Program-made: the position numbers and the translations under genes
Part shown: piece after piece, positions 8,675-16,980 of the stretch
How positions within the stretch are numbered: position 1 is the first letter of the stretch
Layout: each line of letters starts with the position of its first letter
Assembly: GCA_024699645.1 (NCBI GenBank)
Contig: JAILPE010000059.1
Span: 1 to 57,321, forward strand
DNA length: 57,321 nt
From: Lachnospiraceae bacterium
GTDB taxonomy: Bacteria; Bacillota; Clostridia; Lachnospirales; Lachnospiraceae
Direction: 5' to 3'
The notes under the pieces: generated by a model
The model's database searches: none
What the model was told of the DNA's origin: nothing
The model's input: only the letters and a program-made list of their open reading frames with translations

Positions 8675-9697
8675 ATGTCAACTTTTAAATATAATTCGAG
8701 CAGGTTCGGTTTAACAGCAAAAGTGTTGCTGCTTTTGTTCCCTGTGGTGATATTTATAACAGGTCTTTGTGTCGGAAGAATAGCGATATCGCCGAACGAA
8801 GTATTTGTCGCACTCGGAAGATTCCTAACAGGGGAAGAAGCAAACGGTATGAATGATGCGATAATCAGATCCATGCGTTTACCCAGACTCTTGCTTGCCG
8901 CATTGGCAGGTGCCGGCCTTTCTGTGAGCGGAGCGATATTTCAGGGATTGTTTTCAAATCCGCTTGCAACACCCGATACACTCGGCGTCGCTTCAGGTTC
9001 GGGATTCGGTGCTGTACTTGCCATGCTGATCGGTTTTAATATGACCGGAATTCAGATACTTGCGGTTCTCTTTGGAATCTCTGCGGTTATTCTTACAGCA
9101 CTTTTCGGGAAAAAAGCACCCGACGGAAGAATTAACATGGTCCTTGCGGGAATAATGGTTGGTTCATTGTTCTCGGCTCTGATTTCACTCGTAAAATTTA
9201 CAGCCGATACCGAATCACAGCTGCCTGCGATCACATACTGGCTTCTCGGAGGAATGGATTCAGCCGGCTTTGGAACGCTTATGCTCGGCGCTCCGCCTAT
9301 AATCATATGTTTGATATTTTTCTATCTGATCAGATACAGGACAAATTTACTCCCGCTTCAGGAAGATGAAGCAAAAAGTATGGGCGTAAATATCAAAAAT
9401 CTCAGATCTGTATGTATTATCTGCGCAACTATGATCACGGCATCATGTGTGTCTATGTGCGGTCAGGTCGGTTGGGTCGGACTGATAGTCCCGCATTTTT
9501 GCAGAATGCTTTTCGGCAGCAATAATGTAAAGCTTATCCCTGCTTCCATAAGCGTCGGAGCCGGATTTATGATGATCGTTGATACTCTTGCGAGAACCGT
9601 ATCTCCGAAGGAAATCCCGATCTCTGTTCTTACTGCTATAATAGGCGCTCCTTTCTTTATACTTATGCTTCGTAAGAAAGGAGGAAAGAACATATGA
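8675..9697 (+). CDS. FecCD/BtuC-family ABC transporter permease
   Basis: Polytopic inner subunit of a type II importer for iron-siderophores, haem or cobalamin. About ten hydrophobic helices are visible, plus the family segments RLPRLLLAALAGAGLSVSGA, NPLATPDTLGVASGSGFGA, GWVGLIVPHFCR and PISVLTAIIGAPFF. The length of 340 aa is normal. GGCGG lies about nine bases before the ATG. The ATPase gene begins inside its last codon (ATGA), so the two are translationally coupled. The substrate is not decidable from the permease alone. Confidence 0.92.
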   Translation: MSTFKYNSSRFGLTAKVLLLLFPVVIFITGLCVGRIAISPNEVFVALGRFLTGEEANGMNDAIIRSMRLPRLLLAALAGAGLSVSGAIFQGLFSNPLATPDTLGVASGSGFGAVLAMLIGFNMTGIQILAVLFGISAVILTALFGKKAPDGRINMVLAGIMVGSLFSALISLVKFTADTESQLPAITYWLLGGMDSAGFGTLMLGAPPIIICLIFFYLIRYRTNLLPLQEDEAKSMGVNIKNLRSVCIICATMITASCVSMCGQVGWVGLIVPHFCRMLFGSNNVKLIPASISVGAGFMMIVDTLARTVSPKEIPISVLTAIIGAPFFILMLRKKGGKNI

Positions 9698-10485
9698 ATC
9701 TGACCGTAAAAAATGCAAGTTTTTCTTATGACAAGAAAGAAGAACCGATCCTCAAAAATATATCGTTTGAGCTTTTCGGTGGTGAAAAAATGGCGATCAT
9801 GGGGCAAAACGGCGCAGGAAAAACAACTCTTCTGAGATGTCTGTGCGGTTTCCTCAAATGGGACAGCGGTTCTGCGATGATAGGTGATATGGACCTTCGA
9901 AAAGAAAAAAGTGAGAATCTTTTTAAGGTAATATCATATGTTCCGCAAAATAAAGTGTCGCCACCCGATCTGAGTGTTTATGACATGATCGTTATGGGCA
10001 GATCAGGAAATATTTCGATCTTTTCGCTACCCGGCGCCAAAGATAAAGAAGCAGCCGAAAATGTTATAGAAAGATTCTCGCTCGGACATATAGCAAACAA
10101 AAGCTGTTCGGAACTGAGCGGCGGACAGTACCAGATGGTATTGATCGCCCGTGCTATCGTTAATTACCCGAAAGTATTGATCCTTGACGAGCCCGAATCA
10201 AATCTTGACTATCAAAACCAGCTTCTGGTGCTTGAAACGATCGACAGCTTATCAAAAGAGGGGATTTCCTGCATTTTTAACACTCATTTCCCGGGAAATG
10301 CCGTTAGATGGGCGGACAAAGCTCTTATGATCGCGATGGACGGGTCATATATATTTGATGACATAAAAAAAGTCATTACAGAAGACAACATAAGAAGATT
10401 TTACGGTATAGACGCCTGTATCGGATCGATCAAAGGTGAATATGGGGAATATATGGATATAATCCCCATAAAAAGAAATCAATAA
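9694..10485 (+). CDS. ABC transporter ATP-binding protein, FepC/BtuD type
   Basis: Energises the adjacent importer. Walker A GQNGAGKTT, the Q-loop in YVPQNKVSPPDLSVYDMIVMGR, signature LSGGQYQM and Walker B VLILDEPESNLD are all present. The PPDLSVYDMIVMGR stretch is typical of siderophore/cobalamin ATPases. Its ATG overlaps the permease stop, with AGAAAGGAGG upstream. It is followed after 62 bases by the binding-protein gene. Confidence 0.93.
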   Translation: MNLTVKNASFSYDKKEEPILKNISFELFGGEKMAIMGQNGAGKTTLLRCLCGFLKWDSGSAMIGDMDLRKEKSENLFKVISYVPQNKVSPPDLSVYDMIVMGRSGNISIFSLPGAKDKEAAENVIERFSLGHIANKSCSELSGGQYQMVLIARAIVNYPKVLILDEPESNLDYQNQLLVLETIDSLSKEGISCIFNTHFPGNAVRWADKALMIAMDGSYIFDDIKKVITEDNIRRFYGIDACIGSIKGEYGEYMDIIPIKRNQ

Positions 10486-10547
10486 CGAAATAAAGAGATT
10501 GTTTTTAACTATTTCTTTAAATATATATAATACAGGAGTACAGAAAC

Positions 10548-11666
10548 ATGAAAAGAGTAATTACTTTATTACTTATCTGCGCATTGATCGTATCGTCACT
10601 TTGCGCATGCAGCAATAACAGCGGTGAAAGCTCGGATGATTCGGGCTACAGAACCGTTACGGACCATCTCGGGATTGAAGTTAAGGTCCCACAAAAAGTA
10701 AACAGGATCGCAGTAACAAACATTTTCCCCGTTCCTTCGGTGCTTTGCGTATTCTTCGGATCGGCTCAAAAAATAGTGGAAATGGCGCCTGCAAGTATGA
10801 CAGCTGCTCAGAATTCACTTCTCGGAAAGCTTTATCCCGATCTTTTGAATGTTGATACATCGGCAGTTGACGGAGACGATGTAAATATCGAAGAGCTTCT
10901 CAAGCAGAACCCCGATCTTGTTATCTACAGTGCTTCAACACCCGCACTCGGTGAGAAATTACGTAATGCGGGAATTGCTGCCGTAGCGCTTTCGGTCAAC
11001 AAATGGAATTACGATTGCATCGAAACACTCAATCATTGGCTCGAAGTATTAAAAGCTATATTCCCCGATGAAGCAAACGACAGATGCGAGCTTGTTAAGA
11101 AATACAGCGATGAAGCAATGAAGCTTATCAACGAGAGAGTAAGCACGCTTTCCGAAGAGGAAAAAGCGCGTGTATTTGTTCTTTTCCAATACAGTGATTC
11201 GTCAATCGTATCATCCGGCAAAAACTTCTTCGGCCAGTGGTGGGCACAGGCAGCAGGAGCCATAAACGTTGCGGAAGAGCTTGAAAAAGACAACTCTGTG
11301 CCTGTTACGCTTGAACAGATATACAAATGGAACCCCGATACTATCCTTATGACCAATTTCAACAAATTTTTCCCGGACGACCTTTACAACAACACTGTCG
11401 GAAATTATGATTGGTCTCAGATAGATGCGATCAAGAACAAGAGAGTATTCAAGATGCCTTTGGGAATGTATCGTTCATATACTCCGGGTATCGATACACC
11501 CGTTACACTTAAATGGATGGCAAAAACAATTTATCCTTCGTTGTTCGAAGATATTGACATTATCAAAGAAACAGTTGATTATTATAAAGACATATTTAAT
11601 GTCACATTAACTGACGAAGAAGCACGTTCGATCTTTGAACCCAAATCATCAGCAGGTGTTATCTGA
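10548..11666 (+). CDS. substrate-binding lipoprotein of the iron-chelate/cobalamin-type importer
   Basis: A lipobox LCAC places the lipidated cysteine at residue 21 after a hydrophobic signal peptide, followed by a serine-rich linker. The mature part starts YRTVTDHLGIEVKVPQKVNRIAV and contains NIEELLKQNPDLVIY, both typical of the class III (BtuF/FepB) binding-protein fold. The length of 372 aa is normal. An AT-rich TATAAT box at 10526-10531 without a good -35 might allow extra expression of this subunit. The ligand is unknown; iron chelate is the default reading. Confidence 0.9.
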   Translation: MKRVITLLLICALIVSSLCACSNNSGESSDDSGYRTVTDHLGIEVKVPQKVNRIAVTNIFPVPSVLCVFFGSAQKIVEMAPASMTAAQNSLLGKLYPDLLNVDTSAVDGDDVNIEELLKQNPDLVIYSASTPALGEKLRNAGIAAVALSVNKWNYDCIETLNHWLEVLKAIFPDEANDRCELVKKYSDEAMKLINERVSTLSEEEKARVFVLFQYSDSSIVSSGKNFFGQWWAQAAGAINVAEELEKDNSVPVTLEQIYKWNPDTILMTNFNKFFPDDLYNNTVGNYDWSQIDAIKNKRVFKMPLGMYRSYTPGIDTPVTLKWMAKTIYPSLFEDIDIIKETVDYYKDIFNVTLTDEEARSIFEPKSSAGVI

Positions 11667-11686
11667 TCTGATGCAGAGAGGTTTTT

Positions 11687-11720
11687 GAAGCCCGCGCTTT
11701 TTTAAGCAGTGGGCTTCATT
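11687..11720 (+). terminator. hairpin after the binding-protein gene
   Basis: GAAGCCC pairs with GGGCTTC, with an inner partial GCTT/AAGC extension around a T-rich loop. The following sequence ATTTG is a poor T-tract, so termination efficiency is uncertain. Confidence 0.4.
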
Positions 11721-11746
11721 TGTTTATCGGGAAATAAAAGAACAAA

Positions 11747-11776
11747 TTGTTTTATATATCATGACGCATATATTAT
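11747..11776 (+). promoter_or_regulatory. weak promoter candidate for hydF
   Basis: TTGTTT and TATTAT with an 18-base spacer, about 30 bases before the hydF start. The position after a terminator-like hairpin supports a separate start; the match itself is weak. Confidence 0.3.
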
Positions 11777-11807
11777 AAGTTTTTACGTGATCGGAAAGGA
11801 GAATCAT

Positions 11808-13061
11808 ATGAGTTTAAATGACACATCTTCGGCACAAAGGATCAAAATTTCGTTTCTTGGTTGTACCAACGCAGGCAAATCCAGTCTTGTAAACGCTGTG
11901 ACCAATCAGGAAGTCGCTCTTGTTTCGGATGTGAAAGGAACAACGACGGACCCTATCGGAAAATCGATGGAGATCCTTCCTCTCGGACCTGTTGTTATTT
12001 ATGACACTCCCGGTTTTGACGATACGGGTGAACTTGGCGAGAAAAGGATCGCCCGGACAAGAAGAACGATGACGAATACGGATATAGGCGTTATTGTTAT
12101 CGATTCCCAGGAAGGAATCACTCTTGCCGATGAAGAGCTTATCAGATCACTCATAAGCAGCAAAACTCCTTTTATAGTTGCTTTTAACAAAGAAGATCTT
12201 TGCAACGGCGACGACAGGATCGCGCTCGGTAACAAGCTTGATGAGATCGCAACGCTTATGGACACAAAGAAGATACCCCGGGTATTCGTGAGCGCTACGA
12301 GTGCGAGAGGCATATCCGAACTCAGGATCGCCATGGCAGAGCTTCTTCCGGACGTAAAAAAGGATACGAAGATCGTTTCGGATCTTTTGAATAAAGGTGA
12401 TGTTGCGGTTCTTGTCTGTCCTATCGACGAATCCGCTCCGAAAGACAGGTTGATCCTGCCTCAGATGCAGACGATAAGAGAGCTTGTGGAATACGGGGTC
12501 AGTACCGTTGTAACTACAGACGATAATCTTAAAGATACTCTCGACAGCCTTAAATCGGCTCCTTCGATCGTCATAACCGATTCCCAGGCGCTTATGAAGA
12601 TCAAAGACATCGTGCCCGACGAAGTACCTCTTACCACGTTTTCGATACTTATGGCAAGATACAAGGGTTTCTTAAACGAAGCGGCTGTTGGTATAAGCGC
12701 TGCAAGAGATCTGCATAACGGTGCCAAGATACTTGTATGTGAGGGCTGTACGCATCACAGACAATGCAATGATATTGGAACTGTAAAATTACCAAAAGCC
12801 GTCAAAAAATATACGGGAAAAGATTTTAATTTTGAATATACAAGCGGCCAAAGCTTTCCCGAAGACCTTTCTTCGTACAGCATGCTTATTCACTGCGGTG
12901 CTTGTATGGTTAACGACAAGGAAGTTGCATACAGGCTCGGTAAAGCCAAAGAATATAATATCCCGTTCACAAACTACGGAATAACTCTTGCTATGGCATC
13001 GGGAACGCTCGAAAGAACGCTCAGAGTATTTCCCGCTCTTCATGATCAAATATTCGGATGA
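11808..13061 (+). CDS. hydF: [FeFe] hydrogenase maturation GTPase HydF
   Basis: Scaffold on which the diiron subcluster of the H-cluster is assembled before transfer to hydrogenase. The N-terminal GTPase has P-loop GCTNAGKSS, GTTTDP and DTPGFDD. The C-terminal [4Fe-4S] motif is intact as C314-T-H316, 46 residues, then C363-G-A-C366, matching the family pattern CxH-x(46-53)-CxxC. The ORF track begins 33 codons upstream, but AAAGGAG seven bases before the ATG at 11808 fixes the start, giving 417 aa. HydE and HydG, its radical-SAM partners, are not in the window. A methyltransferase follows after 17 bases. Confidence 0.95.
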   Translation: MSLNDTSSAQRIKISFLGCTNAGKSSLVNAVTNQEVALVSDVKGTTTDPIGKSMEILPLGPVVIYDTPGFDDTGELGEKRIARTRRTMTNTDIGVIVIDSQEGITLADEELIRSLISSKTPFIVAFNKEDLCNGDDRIALGNKLDEIATLMDTKKIPRVFVSATSARGISELRIAMAELLPDVKKDTKIVSDLLNKGDVAVLVCPIDESAPKDRLILPQMQTIRELVEYGVSTVVTTDDNLKDTLDSLKSAPSIVITDSQALMKIKDIVPDEVPLTTFSILMARYKGFLNEAAVGISAARDLHNGAKILVCEGCTHHRQCNDIGTVKLPKAVKKYTGKDFNFEYTSGQSFPEDLSSYSMLIHCGACMVNDKEVAYRLGKAKEYNIPFTNYGITLAMASGTLERTLRVFPALHDQIFG

Positions 13062-13078
13062 TATTTTGGAGGTGATTT

Positions 13079-13744
13079 ATGGTAGAGTCCAAAGGATGGG
13101 ACTGGAACAGTGTCCCCGAAAACGAGAAAAACGTTTGGATTGAGCCTGCAATAGAAAGCTATTATTTCCTTGACAGATGGAAGAAAAAAGGATTTCGTGA
13201 ATTTCTCGACCTTGGATGCGGAATGGGAAGACACAGTATTCAGTTCGCAAGAGCAGGATTTAAAGTAAGCAGCTTTGATATTAAAAAAGAAGCCGTTACA
13301 GCCACTTCGGATTGGGCTGAAAAAGAGGGTCTGTCTGTTGCGGGGAAAGTCGGAGATATGTTAAACCTACCTTATCCCGACGGACTGTTTGATTGTATTT
13401 TTTGCAGAAATGTTATTAATCATTCCGATACGCAGGGGGTTAAACGGTCGATCGCAGAGATACACAGAGTACTTAAGAACTGCGGCGAGTGTTATATATC
13501 GCTTACCTCAAAAGCCACTGACGGCTTTATGAACACCGATTGGCCGCTTATAGATCCAAATACCAAAATTTGTATGAGAGAAGGTCCCGAATACGGAGTA
13601 CCTCATTATTTTGCGGATTATGACGATATTTTTGAACTGACAAAAGACTTTAATGTCGAATCGATATATCATGTCGAGAATTTTTACGAACAGTTTGGAA
13701 AAGGACATTCATCGTTTCATTATCATGTGTTGATATCCAAATAA
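13079..13744 (+). CDS. class I SAM-dependent methyltransferase
   Basis: Methyltransf_11/25-type small-molecule methyltransferase. Motif I is LDLGCGMGRHSIQFA, followed by an acidic residue in SSFDIKKE, GDMLNLPYPDGLFDCI and CRNVINH. At 221 aa it is a stand-alone Rossmann domain with no partner domain. TTGGAGGTGA precedes the ATG and only 17 bases separate it from hydF, so the two are probably cotranscribed. The substrate is unknown, and I see no reason to connect it chemically to hydrogenase maturation beyond position. Confidence 0.85.
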   Translation: MVESKGWDWNSVPENEKNVWIEPAIESYYFLDRWKKKGFREFLDLGCGMGRHSIQFARAGFKVSSFDIKKEAVTATSDWAEKEGLSVAGKVGDMLNLPYPDGLFDCIFCRNVINHSDTQGVKRSIAEIHRVLKNCGECYISLTSKATDGFMNTDWPLIDPNTKICMREGPEYGVPHYFADYDDIFELTKDFNVESIYHVENFYEQFGKGHSSFHYHVLISK

Positions 13745-13752
13745 AAAAATGC

Positions 13753-13781
13753 TTGATTACTCATGAAACGCGTGATATAAT
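13753..13781 (+). promoter_or_regulatory. promoter of rplS
   Basis: TTGATT (13753-13758), 17 bases, perfect TATAAT (13776-13781). The predicted start near 13788 puts the L19 leader hairpin at the beginning of the transcript. This gives rplS its own promoter, independent of trmD and the insert. Confidence 0.75.
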
Positions 13782-13801
13782 AACCGAGCATGTAAAAAAG
13801 G

Positions 13802-13842
13802 GTGTTCCGCTGTACAGTTCCTTATGGAAGTAGAATGAACAC
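13802..13842 (+). promoter_or_regulatory. probable L19 ribosomal protein leader
   Basis: An outer stem GTGTTC / GAACAC encloses a perfect TTCC-TTAT-GGAA hairpin and a CTGTACAG segment. It lies between the promoter and the AGGAGG site of rplS. Position and shape fit the Firmicute L19 leader described in Rfam, which is thought to allow L19 to control its own synthesis. A covariance-model search would settle this. Confidence 0.6.
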
Positions 13843-13865
13843 TGACATTAATCAGGAGGTTCATA

Positions 13866-14213
13866 ATGAACGACATTATCAAAAACATCGAAGCTGCTCA
13901 GTTAAAGAGCAACATCACCGAATTCAGTGTAGGTGATACAGTTAAGGTTTCATCACTCGTTAAAGAAGGAAACCGCGAAAGACAGCAGGTATTTGAAGGC
14001 GTAGTTACCAAGAGACAGAACGGCGGCGCAAGAGAGACATTCACAGTCAGAAAAATCTCAAACGGTGTCGGTGTAGAAAAGACATGGCCTCTTCATTCTC
14101 CTATCGTTGCAAGCATTGAAGTTGTAAGACATGGTAAGGTTAGACGTGCCAAGCTGTTCTATCTTCGTCAGAGAACAGGTAAGGCTGCAAAGGTTAAGGA
14201 AGTTATCCGCTGA
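13866..14213 (+). CDS. rplS: 50S ribosomal protein L19
   Basis: Large-subunit protein at the 30S-50S interface. Diagnostic segments are [48 protein letters not shown] and the basic end [21 protein letters not shown]. The length of 115 aa is normal. AGGAGG precedes the ATG. It is followed by a strong terminator, so lepB onward needs another start. Confidence 0.98.
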   Translation: MNDIIKNIEAAQLKSNITEFSVGDTVKVSSLVKEGNRERQQVFEGVVTKRQNGGARETFTVRKISNGVGVEKTWPLHSPIVASIEVVRHGKVRRAKLFYLRQRTGKAAKVKEVIR

Positions 14214-14263
14214 TATTAAGTGTGATGATCAGAGGTTATTCGCTTATATTATGAGTGACATTC

Positions 14264-14293
14264 AAGGGAACGGCTTTGGTCGTTCCTTTTTTT
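14264..14293 (+). terminator. Rho-independent terminator of rplS
   Basis: AAGGGAACG pairs with CGTTCCTTT (one GU pair) around an eight-base loop and runs into seven T residues. The region 14294-14436 beyond it is AT-rich; I see no clear promoter or small gene in it. Confidence 0.85.
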
Positions 14294-14436
14294 GTTGTTA
14301 TTTTTGCCTTTAGGATATAAAATGAATATGTCTTTGAATTTGGGTTTATCGATAATTTATATGATAAAAATATTCAAAGATATAGATTACCCCCAATATG
14401 AATTACACAGGGGGCAAAACTTGTTTCAGAGGTTTT

Positions 14437-15042
14437 ATGGATACTGATTTTGAATTTGATTTTGATAAACAGGAAAAGAAAAGTAAAAGATTTAAACTAA
14501 TCATAAAAGTAATGCTCTGGATAGGCGTTGCTTGCATTGCAATCTTATTGGGCTGGTTATTCACAGCTGTTGCTCTCGAAAAAACAAATATGGTCGGAAG
14601 CGGTATGGAACCTACTCTTTCCGATGATGATATAATCATTGTAAACAGAATGGCTTATCTGTTCTCGGATCCGGAAAGATATGATGTGATCGTTTTTAAT
14701 AAAACCGGAAAAGAGCACAGTTATTATGCATGTCGTAGAGTATACGGACTTCCGGGTGAAACTGTGCAGATAAAAGACGGTAAGGTTTTCATAAACGGTA
14801 ATGTTATAGAAGAAGTCATAAATGCCGAAGAAATGATCACCTCGGGCTTGTTTGAAGAAGAAGTAACCCTTGATGAAGATGAATATTTTGTTCTCGGTGA
14901 CAACAGAAATGATTGTGAAGACAGCAGATATTTCAATTTCGGTAATGTGACCGGAAATGAGATAATCGGCGAAGCATTTGTCAGGCTATCACCATTCTCG
15001 ATAATCAGTAAATTAAATCTTATCAAAACAGAGGAAGAATAG
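14437..15042 (+). CDS. lepB: signal peptidase I homologue lacking both catalytic residues
   Basis: S26-family membrane protein: a charged N-terminus, one transmembrane helix (about residues 25-46), then the periplasmic beta-fold. Box E (GDNRNDCEDSR) and box D context (GLPGETVQIKDGKVFING) are well kept. However, the catalytic serine before M-x-PTL is glycine (VGSGMEPTL, Gly56) and the general-base lysine before R-V-x-GLPG is arginine (CRRVYGLPG, Arg100). Both codons are unambiguous and the frame is open. The start at 14437 has CAGAGG upstream; the track start at 14398 has none. It sits in the conserved slot before ylqF. Staphylococcal SpsA is a known inactive homologue, so a pseudoenzyme role is plausible. 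Confidence 0.85.
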   Translation: MDTDFEFDFDKQEKKSKRFKLIIKVMLWIGVACIAILLGWLFTAVALEKTNMVGSGMEPTLSDDDIIIVNRMAYLFSDPERYDVIVFNKTGKEHSYYACRRVYGLPGETVQIKDGKVFINGNVIEEVINAEEMITSGLFEEEVTLDEDEYFVLGDNRNDCEDSRYFNFGNVTGNEIIGEAFVRLSPFSIISKLNLIKTEEE

Positions 15043-15056
15043 AGGTTGTGCTTTAT

Positions 15057-15914
15057 ATGGATGAAAATAAAACCAACATAAACTGGTATCCCGGGCATAT
15101 GAACAAGGCCAAGAAACAGATGGAGAACGATCTGAAGGTGATCGATGCCGTTGTTGAGATACTTGATGCCAGGATCCCTTTATCAAGTAAAAATCCGGAT
15201 ATAGACACTATGGCAAAAAACAAATATCGCGTGATCATTCTTAACAAATGCGATCTTGCGGATCCGGAAAGAACAGCTTTTTATAAAAAGTACTATGAAG
15301 ATAAAGGCTTTTTTGTAAACACATGCAATTCAAGAAGTTCGGCAGGTGTAAGAGGCAGTCTTGAAATTATAACAAGATCATGTGAAGAAAAGATAAAAAA
15401 AGACAGAGCCCGTGGGATAATCGGACGCCCGATCAGAGCAATGGTCGTCGGAATACCTAACTGTGGCAAATCGACATTTATCAATTCAATTGCGGGTAAA
15501 GCATGTACCAAAACAGGAAACAAACCCGGAGTCACAAAAGGGCAGCAATGGATAAGGCTCAATAAACAAGTGGAGCTTCTCGATACTCCCGGTATTTTGT
15601 GGCCCAAATTCGAAGATCAGTCTGTTGGCATGAAGATCGCATTTATTGGCTCGATAAACGATGACATATTATATCCCGAAGAACTTGCTTATTATCTTAT
15701 CGGTGTATTAAAGGAACGGTATCCGGAATCTTTAAAAACACGATATTTTGAAGATTGTGACGAGATTCCGGAGGATAATAACGAGATCATAAATATGATC
15801 GCCGTATCAAGAGGTGCTTTAGCCGCCGGTGGTCGTCCCGATACAGTTAAGGCTTCGAAGCTGATCATCGATGATTTCAGGAGTTCAAGAATCGGCAAGA
15901 TAACTTTGGAATGA
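15057..15914 (+). CDS. rbgA: ribosome biogenesis GTPase RbgA (YlqF)
   Basis: Circularly permuted GTPase needed for late 50S assembly. The N-terminal INWYPGHMNKAKKQM is the family signature. The G4 motif NKCD comes before G1 GIPNCGKST and G3 DTPG, showing the permuted order, and an RNA-binding C-terminal region follows. I start at ATG 15057, 11 bases after AGAGG; the upstream GTG at 15048 is too close to that site. The gene lies directly after lepB and before rnhB, the standard Firmicute order. Confidence 0.96.
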   Translation: MDENKTNINWYPGHMNKAKKQMENDLKVIDAVVEILDARIPLSSKNPDIDTMAKNKYRVIILNKCDLADPERTAFYKKYYEDKGFFVNTCNSRSSAGVRGSLEIITRSCEEKIKKDRARGIIGRPIRAMVVGIPNCGKSTFINSIAGKACTKTGNKPGVTKGQQWIRLNKQVELLDTPGILWPKFEDQSVGMKIAFIGSINDDILYPEELAYYLIGVLKERYPESLKTRYFEDCDEIPEDNNEIINMIAVSRGALAAGGRPDTVKASKLIIDDFRSSRIGKITLE

Positions 15915-15935
15915 CAACATATAAAAGGAGTAGCC

Positions 15936-16694
15936 TTGGAAAGCAAAATAGAAAAAATCAAAGTACTGTTTGTTAATTGCCCTGAGGAAGAACTGGGCGA
16001 GTTGATAGTAGAATATGCCGCAGACGAAAGAGACGGTGTTAAAAAGATAGTTGCCGCTGCGAAAAACAGGGTTGAAAAGCTCAAAAACGAACGGGCCAGA
16101 CTTGAAACTATGAAGTATTTTGAAAATAAATATGGGGAATGTGAGCTTATATGCGGTGTAGACGAAGCCGGCAGAGGACCTCTCGCGGGACCTGTTTGTG
16201 CCGGTGCTGTGATCTTAAGAAAAGATATTGAAATACTTTATCTGAATGATTCAAAAAAACTTACGGCCAAAAAAAGAGACGAGTTGTTTGATAAGATAAA
16301 AGAATTGTCTGTCGCATGTTCAGTCGGAATGTCGGATAATAAAAGAATAGATGAGATAAATATCCTTAATGCCACTTACGAAGCTATGAGAAAGGCAATC
16401 TCGGGCCTCAGTAAAAAGCCGGATATTCTTCTTAACGATTTTGTCAGAATACCCGATATAACGATCAGGCAAATACCTATCACGGGCGGTGATGCGAAAA
16501 GTGTATCAATTGCCGCTGCAAGTATAATGGCAAAAGTGACCAGGGACAGATTAATGGACGAATACGACACCGTTTACCCGGGATACGGATTCGCCAAAAA
16601 CAAAGGATACGGAACAAAAGAACATATTGACGCCATCAAAGAGAAAGGTCTTACACCGATTCACAGAATGAGCTTTGTCGGAGGGATCATATGA
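15936..16694 (+). CDS. rnhB: ribonuclease HII
   Basis: Removes ribonucleotides and RNA primers from DNA-RNA hybrids. The catalytic motif GVDEAGRGPLAGPV lies near residue 72, and AAASIMAKVTRD follows. An N-terminal extension of about 65 residues, rich in charged helices, matches the longer Firmicute form. The start is TTG at 15936, five bases after AAAGGAG. Its stop overlaps the ATG of the next gene (ATGA), so the two are coupled. Confidence 0.96.
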   Translation: MESKIEKIKVLFVNCPEEELGELIVEYAADERDGVKKIVAAAKNRVEKLKNERARLETMKYFENKYGECELICGVDEAGRGPLAGPVCAGAVILRKDIEILYLNDSKKLTAKKRDELFDKIKELSVACSVGMSDNKRIDEINILNATYEAMRKAISGLSKKPDILLNDFVRIPDITIRQIPITGGDAKSVSIAAASIMAKVTRDRLMDEYDTVYPGYGFAKNKGYGTKEHIDAIKEKGLTPIHRMSFVGGII

Positions 16695-16966
16695 TCGATA
16701 AAAAGAATAAAACTGCTGTCGCGCTTGGATTTGAAAAGGGTGATGAGGCCCCGAAAATTCTTGCTACCGGAAAAGGACATCTTGCGGAAAAGATCATCGA
16801 ACAAGCCCGTGAATATAATGTCCCGATACATTACGACGCTTATTTGGCAAAAACACTTTCAAAACTCGACTTTGACGAATATATCCCGCCCGAATTATAC
16901 GAAGCGGTAATTCAGGTTCTCATGTATGTTGATAAAGTAGATGCCGTAAGAGAAAAACTAAGATAA
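16691..16966 (+). CDS. ylqH: YlqH, FlhB-like cytoplasmic-domain protein
   Basis: A 91-aa protein resembling the C-terminal cytoplasmic domain of the flagellar export protein FlhB (AVALGFEKGDEAPKILATGKG, then YDAYLAKTLSKLDFDEYIPPELYEAV). The NPTH autocleavage motif of FlhB is absent. Small stand-alone versions commonly sit between rnhB and yraN in Firmicutes; their function is not established. It begins within the rnhB stop and is 14 bases from yraN. Confidence 0.85.
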   Translation: MIDKKNKTAVALGFEKGDEAPKILATGKGHLAEKIIEQAREYNVPIHYDAYLAKTLSKLDFDEYIPPELYEAVIQVLMYVDKVDAVREKLR

Positions 16967-16980
16967 ATCCGGAGGAATGA

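Noticed and set aside
14398-14436. Earlier start of the LepB homologue
   Set aside because: The upstream ATG has no ribosome binding site, whereas the ATG at 14437 follows CAGAGG.
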